Part shown: one piece after another, positions 41,760 through 50,670 of the stretch
Layout of the letters: each line of letters opens with the position of its first letter
Position numbering within the stretch: the stretch's first letter is position 1
From: Telluribacter roseus
Lineage (GTDB): Bacteria; Bacteroidota; Bacteroidia; Cytophagales; Spirosomataceae
DNA length: 64,000 nucleotides
Assembly (NCBI RefSeq): GCF_017355915.2
Contig: NZ_JAFEUV020000018.1
Span: 39,726 to 103,725 of the forward strand
Direction of reading: 5' to 3'
Made by a program: the position numbers and the translations under genes
Notes under the pieces: model-generated
What the model saw: only the letters and a program-made list of their open reading frames with translations
What the model was told of the DNA's origin: nothing
Database searches by the model: none

Positions 41760-42050
41760 CTATTGTACTTTTCTTAGCTACACCTCTACTCCAAAATGTA
41801 ACCCACACGGGATGAACGTTTTGGAGTAACGCGTATGGTTGAATCCCATTCCAACTTATATTACGAAGTACGTATAGAGGTACCGCCAAGGTACCTGGCA
41901 GGCTGCTATTCCCGTAATAGCGGATGGTAGTATATTGGGTTAAGGATTGTCACCACTCGCTTCGATATACATATCCAATAGTCGGCTATTGGCAGGTTGG
42001 GGGGATTTATCTAAATTGGAAGCCTTGACACTCAATCCTCTCCTACCACC
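41760..42050. other. Intergenic region with two inverted repeats
   Basis: TACTCCAAAA (41787-41796) pairs with TTTTGGAGTA (41819-41828), with CCC/GGG pairing possible in the loop. CCAATAG (41975-41981) and CTATTGG (41986-41992) flank a TCGG loop. Two GGTACC palindromes sit at about 41879-41897. Neither hairpin is followed by a T-run, so they are not obvious terminators. Confidence 0.6.
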
Positions 42051-43355
42051 TTGAAACATATCTTTATAAGCCTGCTGTGTCTCAGTCTGTTTGGTATCGG
42101 TTGCCAAACCAAAGCTCCTTCGGGAGATGCACTTAATCAAATAGCCACGCGCTATGTACGCCTGGGGCTGACCATCGGGCAGTACGACCCGGCCTTTGTG
42201 GATGCCTACTACGGCCCTGACTCGCTGCAGCCCACGGGTGGGAAGAGCGCCGAATTTCCCACGGATAGCCTGTTGGGGGCGGTAGATAGTCTGCTCACTG
42301 AGCTCAAGCCCTTTACTGACGGCACCAATACTTCTGACACATTACGGGTTCGGGCCGAGTGGATGACCAAACAGCTCAGAGCCTTTGGCCGCCGCATCCG
42401 GATTGCTACGGGTGAGTACGCCTCTTTTGATGAAGAGTCGGAAGACCTGTTCGGAGTAAAGGCACCCGTGTATTCAGAGGCGCACTTCAAATCTTTGATC
42501 GCCCGGCTCGATAGCCTGCTACCCGGTAAGGGCAGCGTGCAGGAGCGGGTACAGGTGCTATCCAACCAGTACAAGATCCCCCAGAACAAGATTGATACGG
42601 TATTCAGGGCCGCCATTGAGGAAGCGCGCCGTCGTACTACGGCCAATTTTAAGATGCCTCCCAGCGAGTCGTTCCGGCTCGAGTACGTCCGCGACAAGCC
42701 CTGGTCGGGCTATAACTGGTACCAGGGCCAGTACAACAGCCTGATCCAGATCAATATTGATATGCCCATCTACATTGAGCGGGCCATTGATCTGGCCTGC
42801 CACGAAGGCTACCCGGGCCATCATGTGTACAATTTGCTGCTCGAAAAGAACCTCTACCGCGACAAGGGCTGGGTGGAGATCTCGCTGTACCCGCTGTTTA
42901 GCCCGCAGTCGCTCATTGCCGAAGGCAGCGCCAACTACGGTATAGACGTAGCTTTTCCGGGAGACGAAAGGGTCAAATTTGCTAAGGAAATACTTATCCC
43001 GCTGGCAGGGCTGGACGCTACTAAAGCCGATCAGTACTTTACGATGCTGGCCCTGCGGTCGGAGCTGAACTACGCCCGCAACGAAGCTGCCCGCGGTCTG
43101 GTCAATGGTACCATGACGGAGCAGGAGGCCCTGCGCTGGCTGACCGACTACTGCCTGTTCAGCCCCGAAGTAGCCGCCAATTCCATCCGCTTTATCCGCA
43201 ACTACCGCAGCTACGTGATCTGCTACAACTACGGTCAGGATCTGGTCAAGAACTACATCGAAGCCAACGGTGGAGTGGCCTCGGCTCCCGACAGGCGCTG
43301 GTCGCTCTTCGGCGAGTTGCTCAGCAACCCAATTACCCCGGCGGATTTGAAATAA
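42051..43355 (+). CDS. DUF885-family gluzincin-like lipoprotein
   Basis: The reading frame begins at TTG 42051 because this gives a perfect lipoprotein signal (MKHIFISLLCLSLFGIGC); no suitable ATG is near. The 434-residue protein has the DUF885 helical peptidase-like fold. The metal motif reads LACHEGYPGHHVYN, matching the HEAYPGHH-type motif of the family, and a further Glu lies in AEGSANYG. Such proteins are predicted zinc carboxypeptidases, anchored in the periplasm; the substrate is unknown. It is monocistronic. Confidence 0.85.
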   Translation: MKHIFISLLCLSLFGIGCQTKAPSGDALNQIATRYVRLGLTIGQYDPAFVDAYYGPDSLQPTGGKSAEFPTDSLLGAVDSLLTELKPFTDGTNTSDTLRVRAEWMTKQLRAFGRRIRIATGEYASFDEESEDLFGVKAPVYSEAHFKSLIARLDSLLPGKGSVQERVQVLSNQYKIPQNKIDTVFRAAIEEARRRTTANFKMPPSESFRLEYVRDKPWSGYNWYQGQYNSLIQINIDMPIYIERAIDLACHEGYPGHHVYNLLLEKNLYRDKGWVEISLYPLFSPQSLIAEGSANYGIDVAFPGDERVKFAKEILIPLAGLDATKADQYFTMLALRSELNYARNEAARGLVNGTMTEQEALRWLTDYCLFSPEVAANSIRFIRNYRSYVICYNYGQDLVKNYIEANGGVASAPDRRWSLFGELLSNPITPADLK

Positions 43356-43372
43356 ACTATAAACTATACATG

Positions 43373-43403
43373 AAGACTTCGGTTGCTTGTCAACAGAAGT
43401 CTT
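43373..43403. terminator. Bidirectional intrinsic terminator
   Basis: AAGACTTC (43373-43380) pairs with GAAGTCTT (43396-43403), followed by T on the plus strand. It partly overlaps the stop of the DUF421 gene on the minus strand. Confidence 0.6.
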
Positions 43404-43933
43404 TATGTAGCTTTTCCATAGTTTTTTACATCCTGCAGGGTTTCGGCATGTTGCTCCGGCACTTTGGGAATGACCGTCAGATCGCCAGTAGTTTCCAGGA
43501 CGATGGCATCTATTGCTCCCAGATCCGTTATTCCCTGTTTTCGGGCGGCTACGTACACTTCTTCTACCGTAATCCTCTCTTTCTTCATCGTGGCATCCAG
43601 CAGTTCTCCCCTATACAGGAGTAGCTTAGGCTGATCGGTAATCAGATTTTTTACAAAGGGTATTCGCACGGATAGCCACGTAATGACAAACTGGAGTAGC
43701 ACCAGCAACAGAAATACCAGCGCTCCGTCAGCCAGGGCCACATCTTTGCTCAACGCCACCGTAGCCAGCGATGATCCCAACGCAATGGTAATAATAAAAT
43801 CAAAGGCATTCATTTTGGACAGGGTGCGCTTGCCGGACACCCGAAGCATAAAAACCAGTATGAAATAGGCTAGTATGGTTATAATAAGGCTTCTGATAAT
43901 ACTGTCCCAGCTATCAAAAAATAGTTTTTGCAT
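43403..43933 (-). CDS. DUF421 / YetF-like membrane protein
   Basis: The 176-residue protein has three N-terminal membrane helices (about 12-32, 45-60 and 65-88) with the family hallmark VLRVSGKRTLSKMNAFDFIITIALGS. The cytoplasmic domain contains LLYRGELLDATMKKERITVEEVYVAARKQG and DLTVIPK. YetF-type proteins are widespread stress or sporulation-associated membrane proteins of unknown activity. A DinB-family gene precedes it by 49 bp on the same strand. Confidence 0.9.
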   Translation of the reverse strand: MQKLFFDSWDSIIRSLIITILAYFILVFMLRVSGKRTLSKMNAFDFIITIALGSSLATVALSKDVALADGALVFLLLVLLQFVITWLSVRIPFVKNLITDQPKLLLYRGELLDATMKKERITVEEVYVAARKQGITDLGAIDAIVLETTGDLTVIPKVPEQHAETLQDVKNYGKAT

Positions 43934-43982
43934 AGATTAAGTGGATCATATGTTTATTACGGCTTATAAAAAAATGAATCTT

Positions 43983-44516
43983 TTACGCCAGGGCTACAGC
44001 GTCCCCCCCCTGCACCACGCGGACTGTCACCAGCAACTGGCCCAGATGGCGCATGGTATGTTCGGCCGAGTGCACCAGCAGCCCCAGTACCGTAGAGGGT
44101 ATCTGCGCCCGGCCCACGCCACGTACCTCCGTGAGTGTTTGCTCATCGGTAGTGCGGAGTTGTTCCAGCGCCCGGTCCACCTGTTGCTCGAATCGCTCCA
44201 CTAGTTCAGGTACCGTAGTACCCGTTTCGGAAGGTTTGCCTTCGCCTTTCAGCCACTCCATCTGCTCAGTAGTGAGGGATTCGCCGCGGGCGTAGGTTAG
44301 CAGGCGGTCCAGCACGCCCGTGAGGTGCTGCAGATGAAATCCCACCGATGCTAGTCCGGCCGGACGCTTCCACAGATCCTCTTCATCGAAGCCATTCATC
44401 AGGGCCTGTACCTCTTCCCGGGCCTGCAGCAGGGCATGCGCAACGGGTTGTAACAAAGGGGGCATATCGGGTAGTGGTCCCCGTAACCATACCTCCAGTT
44501 TGGGTTGCTGTGTCAT
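43983..44516 (-). CDS. DinB-family four-helix protein
   Basis: The 177-residue protein has the DinB/YfiT four-helix bundle. Two histidines of the metal triad are clear: FHLQHLTGVLDRLLTYARG, and LLVHSAEHTMRHLGQL near the C-terminus. Members include thiol-dependent transferases and Zn hydrolases such as YfiT; the name DinB implies no polymerase. It is the first gene of a pair with DUF421. Confidence 0.85.
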   Translation of the reverse strand: MTQQPKLEVWLRGPLPDMPPLLQPVAHALLQAREEVQALMNGFDEEDLWKRPAGLASVGFHLQHLTGVLDRLLTYARGESLTTEQMEWLKGEGKPSETGTTVPELVERFEQQVDRALEQLRTTDEQTLTEVRGVGRAQIPSTVLGLLVHSAEHTMRHLGQLLVTVRVVQGGDAVALA

Positions 44517-44694
44517 ACAATCAGACTAGTATTTACAAATGCTTGGTTGGAAAACTTTCTATTTTTCTACCTTGTTGATTATAGGCAAATAAAGCATAGT
44601 ATCTGATAACATAGCACCAGCGGAGAGCCTTATTGTGAGGCTTAACCTTAGATTTTTGTTTTACAGGATAAAACCACAGCCACACGTTGGACCT

Positions 44695-45588
44695 ATGGAC
44701 TACATAGATTATTATCAAATACTGGGGGTAGATAAGAACGCTACCGAAAAAGACATAAAGGATGCCTATCGTAAGCTGGCTCGCAAGTACCACCCCGACC
44801 TCAACCCGAATGATGATGCAGCCAAGCAGAAGTTTCAGCAGATCAACGAGGCCAATGAGGTACTGAGCGACCCGGAAAAACGTAAGAAGTACGACCAGTA
44901 CGGCAAGGACTGGCAGCACGCTGAAGAGTTTGAAAAGGCCAGGCAGGCCCGGGAATCGCGGTCACAGAGCCGCGGCCAGTGGTACTCGGGAGCGGGTGCC
45001 CAGAGCGACTTCTCCGACTTCTCGGACTTTTTCGAGTCCATGTTTGGAGCCAGTGAACGAACCCGCCGGAGCAGTGCCGGATTTAGGGGACAGGACTTAC
45101 AGGCCCAGCTACAGCTCAGTCTGGAAGAGGCCTATAGTACTCACAAGCGTACCCTGGGCGTCAATGGAAGGAACATCCGGATCACGGTGCCTGCTGGCAT
45201 TGAAGATGGTCAGACGATCAAGATAGCCGGACATGGTGGCCCCGGTGCCAGCGGCGGTCCCAACGGCGATCTGTACATTACGTTTTCAATTGCTGAGCAC
45301 CCGCGGTTCAGGAGGTCAGGCAATGACCTGTACATGACCGCCGACCTGGACCTGTACACCGCCGTACTGGGTGGCGAGGTGGTACTGGATACACTGGATG
45401 GTAAGGTAAAGCTTCCCGTCAAGCCGGAGACGCAAAATGGTACAAAAGTGCGGCTGAAGGGCAAGGGATTTCCGGTGTATAAGCAGGAAGGTCAGTACGG
45501 TGACCTGTACGTCACGTTCACGGTAAAGCTACCTACCAACCTGACCGAACGGCAGAAAGATCTTTTCAGAGAATTATCAAAGTCCTAA
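44695..45588 (+). CDS. cbpA: CbpA-type DnaJ co-chaperone
   Basis: The ATG at 44695 ([20 protein letters not shown]) starts the J domain exactly; an upstream in-frame GTG at 44635 would add an unrelated extension. The 297-residue protein has the J domain with HPD in KYHPDLNP, a Gly/Ser/Phe-rich linker (about 85-120) and two C-terminal substrate-binding domains ([41 protein letters not shown]). The zinc-finger domain of DnaJ is absent, so this is CbpA/class B. It stimulates DnaK and binds curved DNA in some bacteria. The gene is followed by its modulator cbpM 13 bp downstream. Confidence 0.94.
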   Translation: MDYIDYYQILGVDKNATEKDIKDAYRKLARKYHPDLNPNDDAAKQKFQQINEANEVLSDPEKRKKYDQYGKDWQHAEEFEKARQARESRSQSRGQWYSGAGAQSDFSDFSDFFESMFGASERTRRSSAGFRGQDLQAQLQLSLEEAYSTHKRTLGVNGRNIRITVPAGIEDGQTIKIAGHGGPGASGGPNGDLYITFSIAEHPRFRRSGNDLYMTADLDLYTAVLGGEVVLDTLDGKVKLPVKPETQNGTKVRLKGKGFPVYKQEGQYGDLYVTFTVKLPTNLTERQKDLFRELSKS

Positions 45589-45601
45589 CCTCTGAGTAAT
45601 C

Positions 45602-45901
45602 ATGGAAACAGAAGAGCTCATCAAGGCGGATGATTTCTGCACTCATTACCATGTTGAAGATTCCCTGCTTGAATCCATGCAGGAGACGGGCCTGATCGAG
45701 GTAGTCTGGATTCAGCAAACCCGCTACCTCCATAGCAGCCAGCTGTGCCTGCTGGAAAAGATGGTCCGCCTGCACCAGGAGCTGGGGATCAACCTGGCGG
45801 GTATCGAAGCCATTACGCACCTGCTCGAGCGCCACGAAGCCATGCAGGCTGAAATAAAGCTGCTGCGAAACCGGCTACGCCATTACGAACGAGATCTATA
45901 A
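45602..45901 (+). CDS. cbpM: CbpM-like chaperone modulator
   Basis: This 99-residue protein has a MerR-like helical N-terminal region (LIKADDFCTHYHVEDSLLESM) and a C-terminal coiled coil (HEAMQAEIKLLRNRLRHYERDL). It matches CbpM, which binds the J domain of CbpA and limits its co-chaperone activity. The genetic linkage with cbpA (13-bp gap) supports the assignment. Its stop overlaps the start of a large hairpin. Confidence 0.9.
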   Translation: METEELIKADDFCTHYHVEDSLLESMQETGLIEVVWIQQTRYLHSSQLCLLEKMVRLHQELGINLAGIEAITHLLERHEAMQAEIKLLRNRLRHYERDL

Positions 45902-45904
45902 AAA

Positions 45905-45964
45905 AGCTCCCGATAGTACTTCAGGTGTCGCGGGTTTGCGACACCTGAAGTACTATCGGGAGCT
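45905..45964 (-). terminator. Unusually long hairpin, terminator for the PRC-barrel gene
   Basis: A perfect 27-bp inverted repeat (45905-45931 with 45938-45964) around a 6-base loop. Reading the minus strand, the stem is followed by TTTTTATAG, so it terminates the PRC-barrel operon. On the plus strand it lacks a T-run but would end cbpM transcripts by structure. Confidence 0.8.
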
Positions 45965-45982
45965 GAATCCGTTGTTAACAGA

Positions 45983-46609
45983 TTATAGTCCGCGGTTCTG
46001 GTACAGGTTTCCTTCTTTGAAGCAATCCTGATTATAGAAGGCAGAGTCATCTTTGCTGTCATACGCAATGATGGGATCATCCTCACTACCAGGAGTATGA
46101 CTCGGGTTAAGGCCGGTAGTACCGGTAGTAGTCGAATATTCACCAGTACCAGGAGTATACTCCTCACCGGTACCGGTATACAGGGTGGGTCGGTTGTGGT
46201 AGTTGACAACCGCTTCCTCGTACTCCCGCGTAATAATCCGGCTGGACGGGCGTGGATAGTGCTGCATTTCGTCGTGCGTCACGATCCGGTCTATATAGAC
46301 GAAAGTATCCTGATCATCCAGACGGGCAGCTCCAATGGGTACCAGCAGGTGGATGTTGGTATGATCACTGTCGGCCATGAAGTCATCCTCCAGTTCCATA
46401 TCAAAGTACCGCACCTTCTCGGCTACCTTATCCACTACCAGGTCGGTGATGGTCCCGATAATGCGGCCATCGCGGCTTTTGACCTGCATGCCCCGGATAT
46501 CGATGCTATGATCCGCTACTTTGTAGTCACTCAACTCGTTGAGCCGGTACAGGGTGTCATCTTTTACATTACCACCATTTTCAGTATTCCCAATTCTATC
46601 TTCTGCCAT
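45983..46609 (-). CDS. PRC-barrel domain protein
   Basis: The 208-residue protein has a PRC-barrel domain at about residues 37-110 (IRGMQVKSRDGRIIGTITDLVVDK, RYFDMELEDDF, LLVPIGAARLDD), the small beta-barrel of reaction-centre H subunits and RimM. The C-terminal third is Thr/Gly/Ser-rich (TGTGEEYTPGTGEYSTTTGT) and probably disordered. PRC-barrel proteins outside photosynthesis are linked to stress and envelope homeostasis. It is co-directional with the membrane protein 43 bp upstream. Confidence 0.88.
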   Translation of the reverse strand: MAEDRIGNTENGGNVKDDTLYRLNELSDYKVADHSIDIRGMQVKSRDGRIIGTITDLVVDKVAEKVRYFDMELEDDFMADSDHTNIHLLVPIGAARLDDQDTFVYIDRIVTHDEMQHYPRPSSRIITREYEEAVVNYHNRPTLYTGTGEEYTPGTGEYSTTTGTTGLNPSHTPGSEDDPIIAYDSKDDSAFYNQDCFKEGNLYQNRGL

Positions 46610-46652
46610 AGTTAACTTGGTTTAGTAGTTTTCAAAAATCAACGATTATATA

Positions 46653-47309
46653 CTAGCGACCTCTGTTCTGTTCCATCTTCTGAAGTACATCCGAGGCCTC
46701 CCTGAATACATCCTTTACTTTATTCTTCTGATCCTGCGTTAGAGCCTGAGCATCCAGCCGCTGAATCTCATTACGTAAGCCCTGTACATCCTGCTTCAAA
46801 TCAGGAAAGGAACTCTGCTGAATTGCATCGAACACATCGGCACTAGCCCAAAACGCTTCCCTGATCTTGCTAGCGTGCGCGGTACTTTCCCAGTTGCCGG
46901 TAATGGCACTGGCCTTGTTCCTCATTGTACTTAGCTTGTTATTGATCTGGTCACGATTAAGGTTGGGAGCCCGCTCAGCTACGGCAGCCAGCGCATCGGC
47001 CAGGCTCATGAGTCCGCTCTTGGTAAATGCCTGATCAGACTCACGCCCGGACATAGTAGCGGACCAGTCGACGTACGAGCGTACGGGCTGCGCCATGGTG
47101 GCATTCCCTCCGGTACTATCATCGGTAGCGTAGGTATCGTCAGAGGCGGTCATGGCCTCAGTGGCGGCTAGCCCGGGTACATCGTCCTGACTGGTACTGG
47201 TACTCTTAGGCCAGAAGAGAATGGCCAGTACTAATAAAAACAGCAGCAGGGCCAGTATATACAACCACGAAAATCCCCGGTTCTTCTTCTCAACATCCAT
47301 GTTTGTCAT
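46653..47309 (-). CDS. Membrane-anchored protein of unknown function
   Basis: The 218-residue protein has one N-terminal helix (FSWLYILALLLFLLVLAILFW, about 13-33), a Ser/Thr/Asp-rich linker, and a C-terminal helical domain (SLADALAAVAERAPNLNRDQINNKL; QALTQDQKNKVKDVFREASDVLQKME). The basic N-terminus predicts that the bulk is periplasmic. I do not recognise the domain. It forms a likely operon with the PRC-barrel gene downstream, a combination suggesting an envelope-stress role. Confidence 0.78.
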   Translation of the reverse strand: MTNMDVEKKNRGFSWLYILALLLFLLVLAILFWPKSTSTSQDDVPGLAATEAMTASDDTYATDDSTGGNATMAQPVRSYVDWSATMSGRESDQAFTKSGLMSLADALAAVAERAPNLNRDQINNKLSTMRNKASAITGNWESTAHASKIREAFWASADVFDAIQQSSFPDLKQDVQGLRNEIQRLDAQALTQDQKNKVKDVFREASDVLQKMEQNRGR

Positions 47310-47519
47310 ATGGGGCGGATTTTTAGATTAGAACATACAACCGTCAGAGTGCAATACTCTATACATTTTATACCAATTTGTTATTAAAATGTTTGGCTAC
47401 CTGTAACATTAAAACCACTACATGTAGTCTGTTACAACAGCTATAAAACCGTACCTTTACGCAGGAAATAAGGTACCTGCAGGTAGATCAGCAAAAAAAT
47501 AATATAGCATTAATCGGAC

Positions 47520-47744
47520 ATGGCAGTCGAACAACCCAATAACCCGCTACACGGCAAGACGCTGGAGATGATCCTGAACGAACTGGTGGATTACTACGGA
47601 TGGGAGCAACTGGGGTACCATATCAACATCAATAGCTTCAACCACGACCCCAGTATCAAGAGTAGTCTGAAGTTTCTGAGGAAAACGCCCTGGGCCCGTC
47701 AGAAAGTAGAGGACCTGTACCTGCGCATGCTGGAACGGCGGTAG
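47520..47744 (+). CDS. VF530-family DNA-binding protein
   Basis: The 74-residue protein closely matches VF530 (DUF2132), with [40 protein letters not shown] and the ending [12 protein letters not shown]530 is a small helical protein reported to bind DNA. The length is standard. TACCTTTA at 47452-47459 may be its -7 box. A terminator follows at 47764. Confidence 0.93.
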   Translation: MAVEQPNNPLHGKTLEMILNELVDYYGWEQLGYHININSFNHDPSIKSSLKFLRKTPWARQKVEDLYLRMLERR

Positions 47745-47763
47745 TAAGTACTTATAAAAAAAA

Positions 47764-47794
47764 CTCCGGACCTTTTCCATCGAAAAGTCCGGAG
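47764..47794. terminator. Intrinsic terminator after the VF530 gene
   Basis: CTCCGGAC (47764-47771) pairs with GTCCGGAG (47787-47794), with an inner TTTT/AAAA stem; A-run before and weak T-rich tail after. Confidence 0.7.
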
Positions 47795-47824
47795 GTACTA
47801 ATTTCTCTGATTACGTCTGATCGG

Positions 47825-47938
47825 TTAGTAGTCTTTTTTGCTATCACGTTTGGCCTTTTTCTCAGCCCGCTTTTCCTTGAGTGTTTTTTCGGATTCCTTC
47901 TTAGGGGAATTCGTGGAAGGATTCTTACCTTTTGCCAT
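47825..47938 (-). CDS. 37-residue lysine-rich microprotein
   Basis: ATG at 47938 opens a 37-residue frame: MAKGKNPSTNSPKKESEKT, then a helical Lys/Glu/Ala stretch (LKEKRAEKKAKRDSKKDY). The pI is very high and the helix is amphipathic with alternating K/E. Small proteins of this type recur in Cytophagales as unannotated Lys-rich peptides, which is memory, not shown here. The function is unknown; nucleic-acid binding is plausible. Confidence 0.65.
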   Translation of the reverse strand: MAKGKNPSTNSPKKESEKTLKEKRAEKKAKRDSKKDY

Positions 47939-48063
47939 GACGATGTCTTTTATAGTTCCTAAGAAATATACGCTGTAAATTTTTATAAATACCAGTTGAC
48001 GGCCTGATATGTTTTATACATTGGTCTATTTATATCTACCGGATAGAATCTGTATCATTCCAT

Positions 48064-48071
48064 TATCTTTG
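48064..48071 (+). promoter_or_regulatory. Bacteroidota -7 promoter element
   Basis: TATCTTTG matches TAnnTTTG exactly, 34 nt before the methyltransferase ATG. Confidence 0.6.
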
Positions 48072-48105
48072 TGCCTCAAACCAGACTACCCATAAGATAG
48101 CTACT

Positions 48106-48720
48106 ATGTCCTATCTGCAGAGAAAATTAGCCGACCTGCTCAAAAAACCCACCAGCCTGTACCAGCTCAGTACCTACGACGAAAGTAAGCCCATCAAGGT
48201 AGTCATAGGCTCGGGGTATACTACCTACTCAGGCTGGCTACACACCGATATCGAAACCCTCAACATCCTCAAAGCCGGAGACTGGCGCCAGTACTTCAAG
48301 GAAGATTCTATCAGCCGAATCCTGGCCGAGCACGTGTGGGAGCACTTCACCGAGCAGGATGGAAAGACGGCCTTTGCCAACTGCCATACCTTTCTGAAGC
48401 CGGGGGGATTTCTGCGCGTAGCGGTACCCGATGGATTTCATCCCGATCCGGCCTATATCAGCATGGTAAAGCCGGGTGGTACCGGTGAAGGAGCCGATGA
48501 CCATAAGATACTGTACAACTACCGCCTCATGACGGAGTTTCTGGAAGGCCTGGGCTACAAGGTAAGGCTGGTAGAGTACTTCGACGAGCAGGGCCAGTTT
48601 CACAAAGCCGACTGGAGCCCCGAGGATGGCCTCATTATGCGCTCCGCCGACCACGACAAGCGCAACCAGGGCGGCAAGCTGGTATATACTTCCCTGATTG
48701 TAGATGCTATAAAGCAGTAG
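48106..48720 (+). CDS. SAM-dependent methyltransferase-like protein
   Basis: The 204-residue protein has a partial class I methyltransferase core: IKVVIGSGYTTYSGWLHTDIE (SAM-binding loop region), ISRILAEHVWEHFTEQDGKTAF, and FLKPGGFLRVAVPDG. The glycine-rich loop is shorter than usual. It resembles the COG4627-type predicted methyltransferases often linked to cell-surface glycan genes. The substrate is unknown. It is flanked by a -7 box and a strong terminator, so it is monocistronic. Confidence 0.85.
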   Translation: MSYLQRKLADLLKKPTSLYQLSTYDESKPIKVVIGSGYTTYSGWLHTDIETLNILKAGDWRQYFKEDSISRILAEHVWEHFTEQDGKTAFANCHTFLKPGGFLRVAVPDGFHPDPAYISMVKPGGTGEGADDHKILYNYRLMTEFLEGLGYKVRLVEYFDEQGQFHKADWSPEDGLIMRSADHDKRNQGGKLVYTSLIVDAIKQ

Positions 48721-48733
48721 TACTATATAAAAG

Positions 48734-48775
48734 ATAAAAGAGCTGCTACATTCCTACCTGTAGCAGCTCTTTTAT
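48734..48775 (+). terminator. Strong intrinsic terminator
   Basis: A perfect 17-bp stem (48734-48750 with 48759-48775) whose right arm contains TTTTAT. Confidence 0.9.
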
Positions 48776-48843
48776 ATTGGAGGGGCTTCGACCGCCAGGC
48801 GGCCCTGTCCGCTCAGCCCGACACAATACTACTATTTACTTTA

Positions 48844-50070
48844 TTAGAAAGTCACTTTCAGTACTTTTCGGTCGCCCCCCCGCTGTACCTCTACCTCGGC
48901 CGTCTGCCCTTTTTCAAACTTACCCAAGGCTTTCATGTAGTCCTGAATGTCCTGGACCGGGTACTCCCCCATCCTGACTACCACATCCCCGGCTTGTATG
49001 CCGGCTGTCTGGGCAGGTCGGTTTTCGAGTACACCGTCTATTTTAAGTCCTTTTCCACTGTATGCGTAGTCGGGCATTACCCCCAGCGTCACCTTAAAGG
49101 AGGACTGCGTCATGCCGCTGTGGGGGTTTCCGGCCGGAGTAAATTGGGGCTCGGCAGTATCCTCTTCGACTTTGGTAATAAGATTAGCAATCAGCCGCAC
49201 TACACGTACTGTACCGTCAATGTTGATCTTATCGGTATCGTCGGTGGGCTTGTGGTAGTCGCTATGTACTCCCGTAAAAAAGAAAAGGACCGGAATACCT
49301 TTCAGGTAAAAAGAAGTATGATCCGAAGCCCCCACTCCCGACGAATCCACCGCGAACTTCATATTGTCCTGCCTGGCCAGGGCGGGTACTACCTTCCCCC
49401 AGGTAGGGCTGGTACCCCAGCCACCAATGGTAAGGCCTCTCTGCGTATCGAGCCGCCCGATCATGTCCAGATTGATCATGAAGGATATGCTAGTAAGAGG
49501 AACGGTGGGATTTTCGAGGTAGTACTTGGAGCCCAGCAGCCCCAGTTCCTCACCTGAAAAAGCAATGAACAGAAAGTTGTGCCGCTCCTTAACGCCATTG
49601 CCCGCCAGGTACCGGGCCAGCTCCATCATACCTGCCGTACCCGAGGCATTGTCGTCGGCTCCATTATGGATCACCCCTTTGCCCTGCGAAGCCAGTGAGC
49701 CCATCTGGTAGCCACGCCCCAGGTGGTCGTAGTGGGCTCCGATCACGATGGTTTTGGCGGCGCCATTATCCAGATACCCTACCACGTTGCGGGCCGTAAC
49801 CTGATGCGGTACTCCTTCAAAGGGAATCATAAGCCCGAACGGCTGAAAGTAGTCGCCGTTTCGGCCCTGTGATACCAGTCCGTACTTTCGGAACGATTCG
49901 GCTATATAGTTGGCGGCTTTGATCTCCCCCACGGTGGCGGTACCCCGGCCCTCGAGCGAGTCAGCCGCCAGTACTTCTACATGTTTTCGGAGTTCATTGG
50001 CATTGAGTGACTGGGCAAAACCGGCCTGCGCGGACGTCCCAATCAGCAGTAACAGGAGTATCTTCTTCAT
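48844..50070 (-). CDS. M28-family aminopeptidase with C-terminal PDZ domain
   Basis: The 408-residue protein has a signal peptide (cleavage after GFAQ) and an M28 di-zinc peptidase domain with the expected ligands: IGAHYDHLG, NGADDNASGTAG (bridging Asp), FSGEELGLLGS (Glu ligands) and NLDMIGR, with a final His in HSDYHKPTD. The C-terminal PDZ-like domain (about 320-405; GDVVVRMGEYPVQDIQDYM) probably binds peptide C-termini. It would trim peptides in the periplasm. The 89 bp upstream of it separate it from the MerR gene. Confidence 0.92.
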   Translation of the reverse strand: MKKILLLLLIGTSAQAGFAQSLNANELRKHVEVLAADSLEGRGTATVGEIKAANYIAESFRKYGLVSQGRNGDYFQPFGLMIPFEGVPHQVTARNVVGYLDNGAAKTIVIGAHYDHLGRGYQMGSLASQGKGVIHNGADDNASGTAGMMELARYLAGNGVKERHNFLFIAFSGEELGLLGSKYYLENPTVPLTSISFMINLDMIGRLDTQRGLTIGGWGTSPTWGKVVPALARQDNMKFAVDSSGVGASDHTSFYLKGIPVLFFFTGVHSDYHKPTDDTDKINIDGTVRVVRLIANLITKVEEDTAEPQFTPAGNPHSGMTQSSFKVTLGVMPDYAYSGKGLKIDGVLENRPAQTAGIQAGDVVVRMGEYPVQDIQDYMKALGKFEKGQTAEVEVQRGGDRKVLKVTF

Positions 50071-50158
50071 AGAGTAAAGACAAAGTGAGTAGTCACAGCT
50101 ATAACTACCACCTGTCTGCTTTTGATTTGACAGTCAGGCAAAAAGACTACTACCAGAC

Positions 50159-50470
50159 TTACATATGCTCTTTCAGCTCCACCAGAAACTCCCGCAGGCG
50201 GGTCAGGCGGTGGATCAGGTTCTGGGCCGTTTCGCGGTGGTTGAGCTGCTCACGGGTACCTTTGAGCGTACGGCCCTGTTTTTCTTTCTGGTACATGATC
50301 TTACGAACTATTTCTATATCGGCTTCGGTGTAGCGGCGGCGGTTGCGCGAATCGCGCTTGGGGTTCAGATGCGGAAACTTCTTCTCCCAGAAACGCAGTG
50401 CGGAAGGCTCACAGCCTACTATTTCGGCCACCTCATTTGTATCGTAGTATAATTTGGTTGGTTTACTCAT
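50159..50470 (-). CDS. MerR-family transcriptional regulator
   Basis: The 103-residue protein has the MerR winged-helix: YYDTNEVAEIVGCEPSALRF, then the wing RRRYTEADIEIVRKIMYQKEK, and a short dimerisation helix (ETAQNLIHRLTRLREFLVELK). This is the short form lacking an effector domain, as in Bacteroidota regulators beside M28 peptidase genes. The target promoter is not evident. It is divergent from alaS. Confidence 0.92.
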   Translation of the reverse strand: MSKPTKLYYDTNEVAEIVGCEPSALRFWEKKFPHLNPKRDSRNRRRYTEADIEIVRKIMYQKEKQGRTLKGTREQLNHRETAQNLIHRLTRLREFLVELKEHM

Positions 50471-50662
50471 GGGCTCTGGATGCTATATACACAAAGATAG
50501 CAGGCTTCCCTATCAATTGCCACACCCGGATCTGTACAATTCTACATGTATAGCAGGACCTGGCCAGGGATAAGTAGAGTCAAACCCGGCTACCTACCAA
50601 CCTTTGGCTGAGAAGGCTCTCTGAAATCAAGCTTTTACGTGGTTCACAACTATTATTTTCAC

Positions 50663-50670
50663 TAACTTTG
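50663..50670 (+). promoter_or_regulatory. Bacteroidota -7 promoter element
   Basis: TAACTTTG matches TAnnTTTG exactly, about 100 nt before the alaS start at 50774, in the divergent region between merR-like and alaS. Confidence 0.6.
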
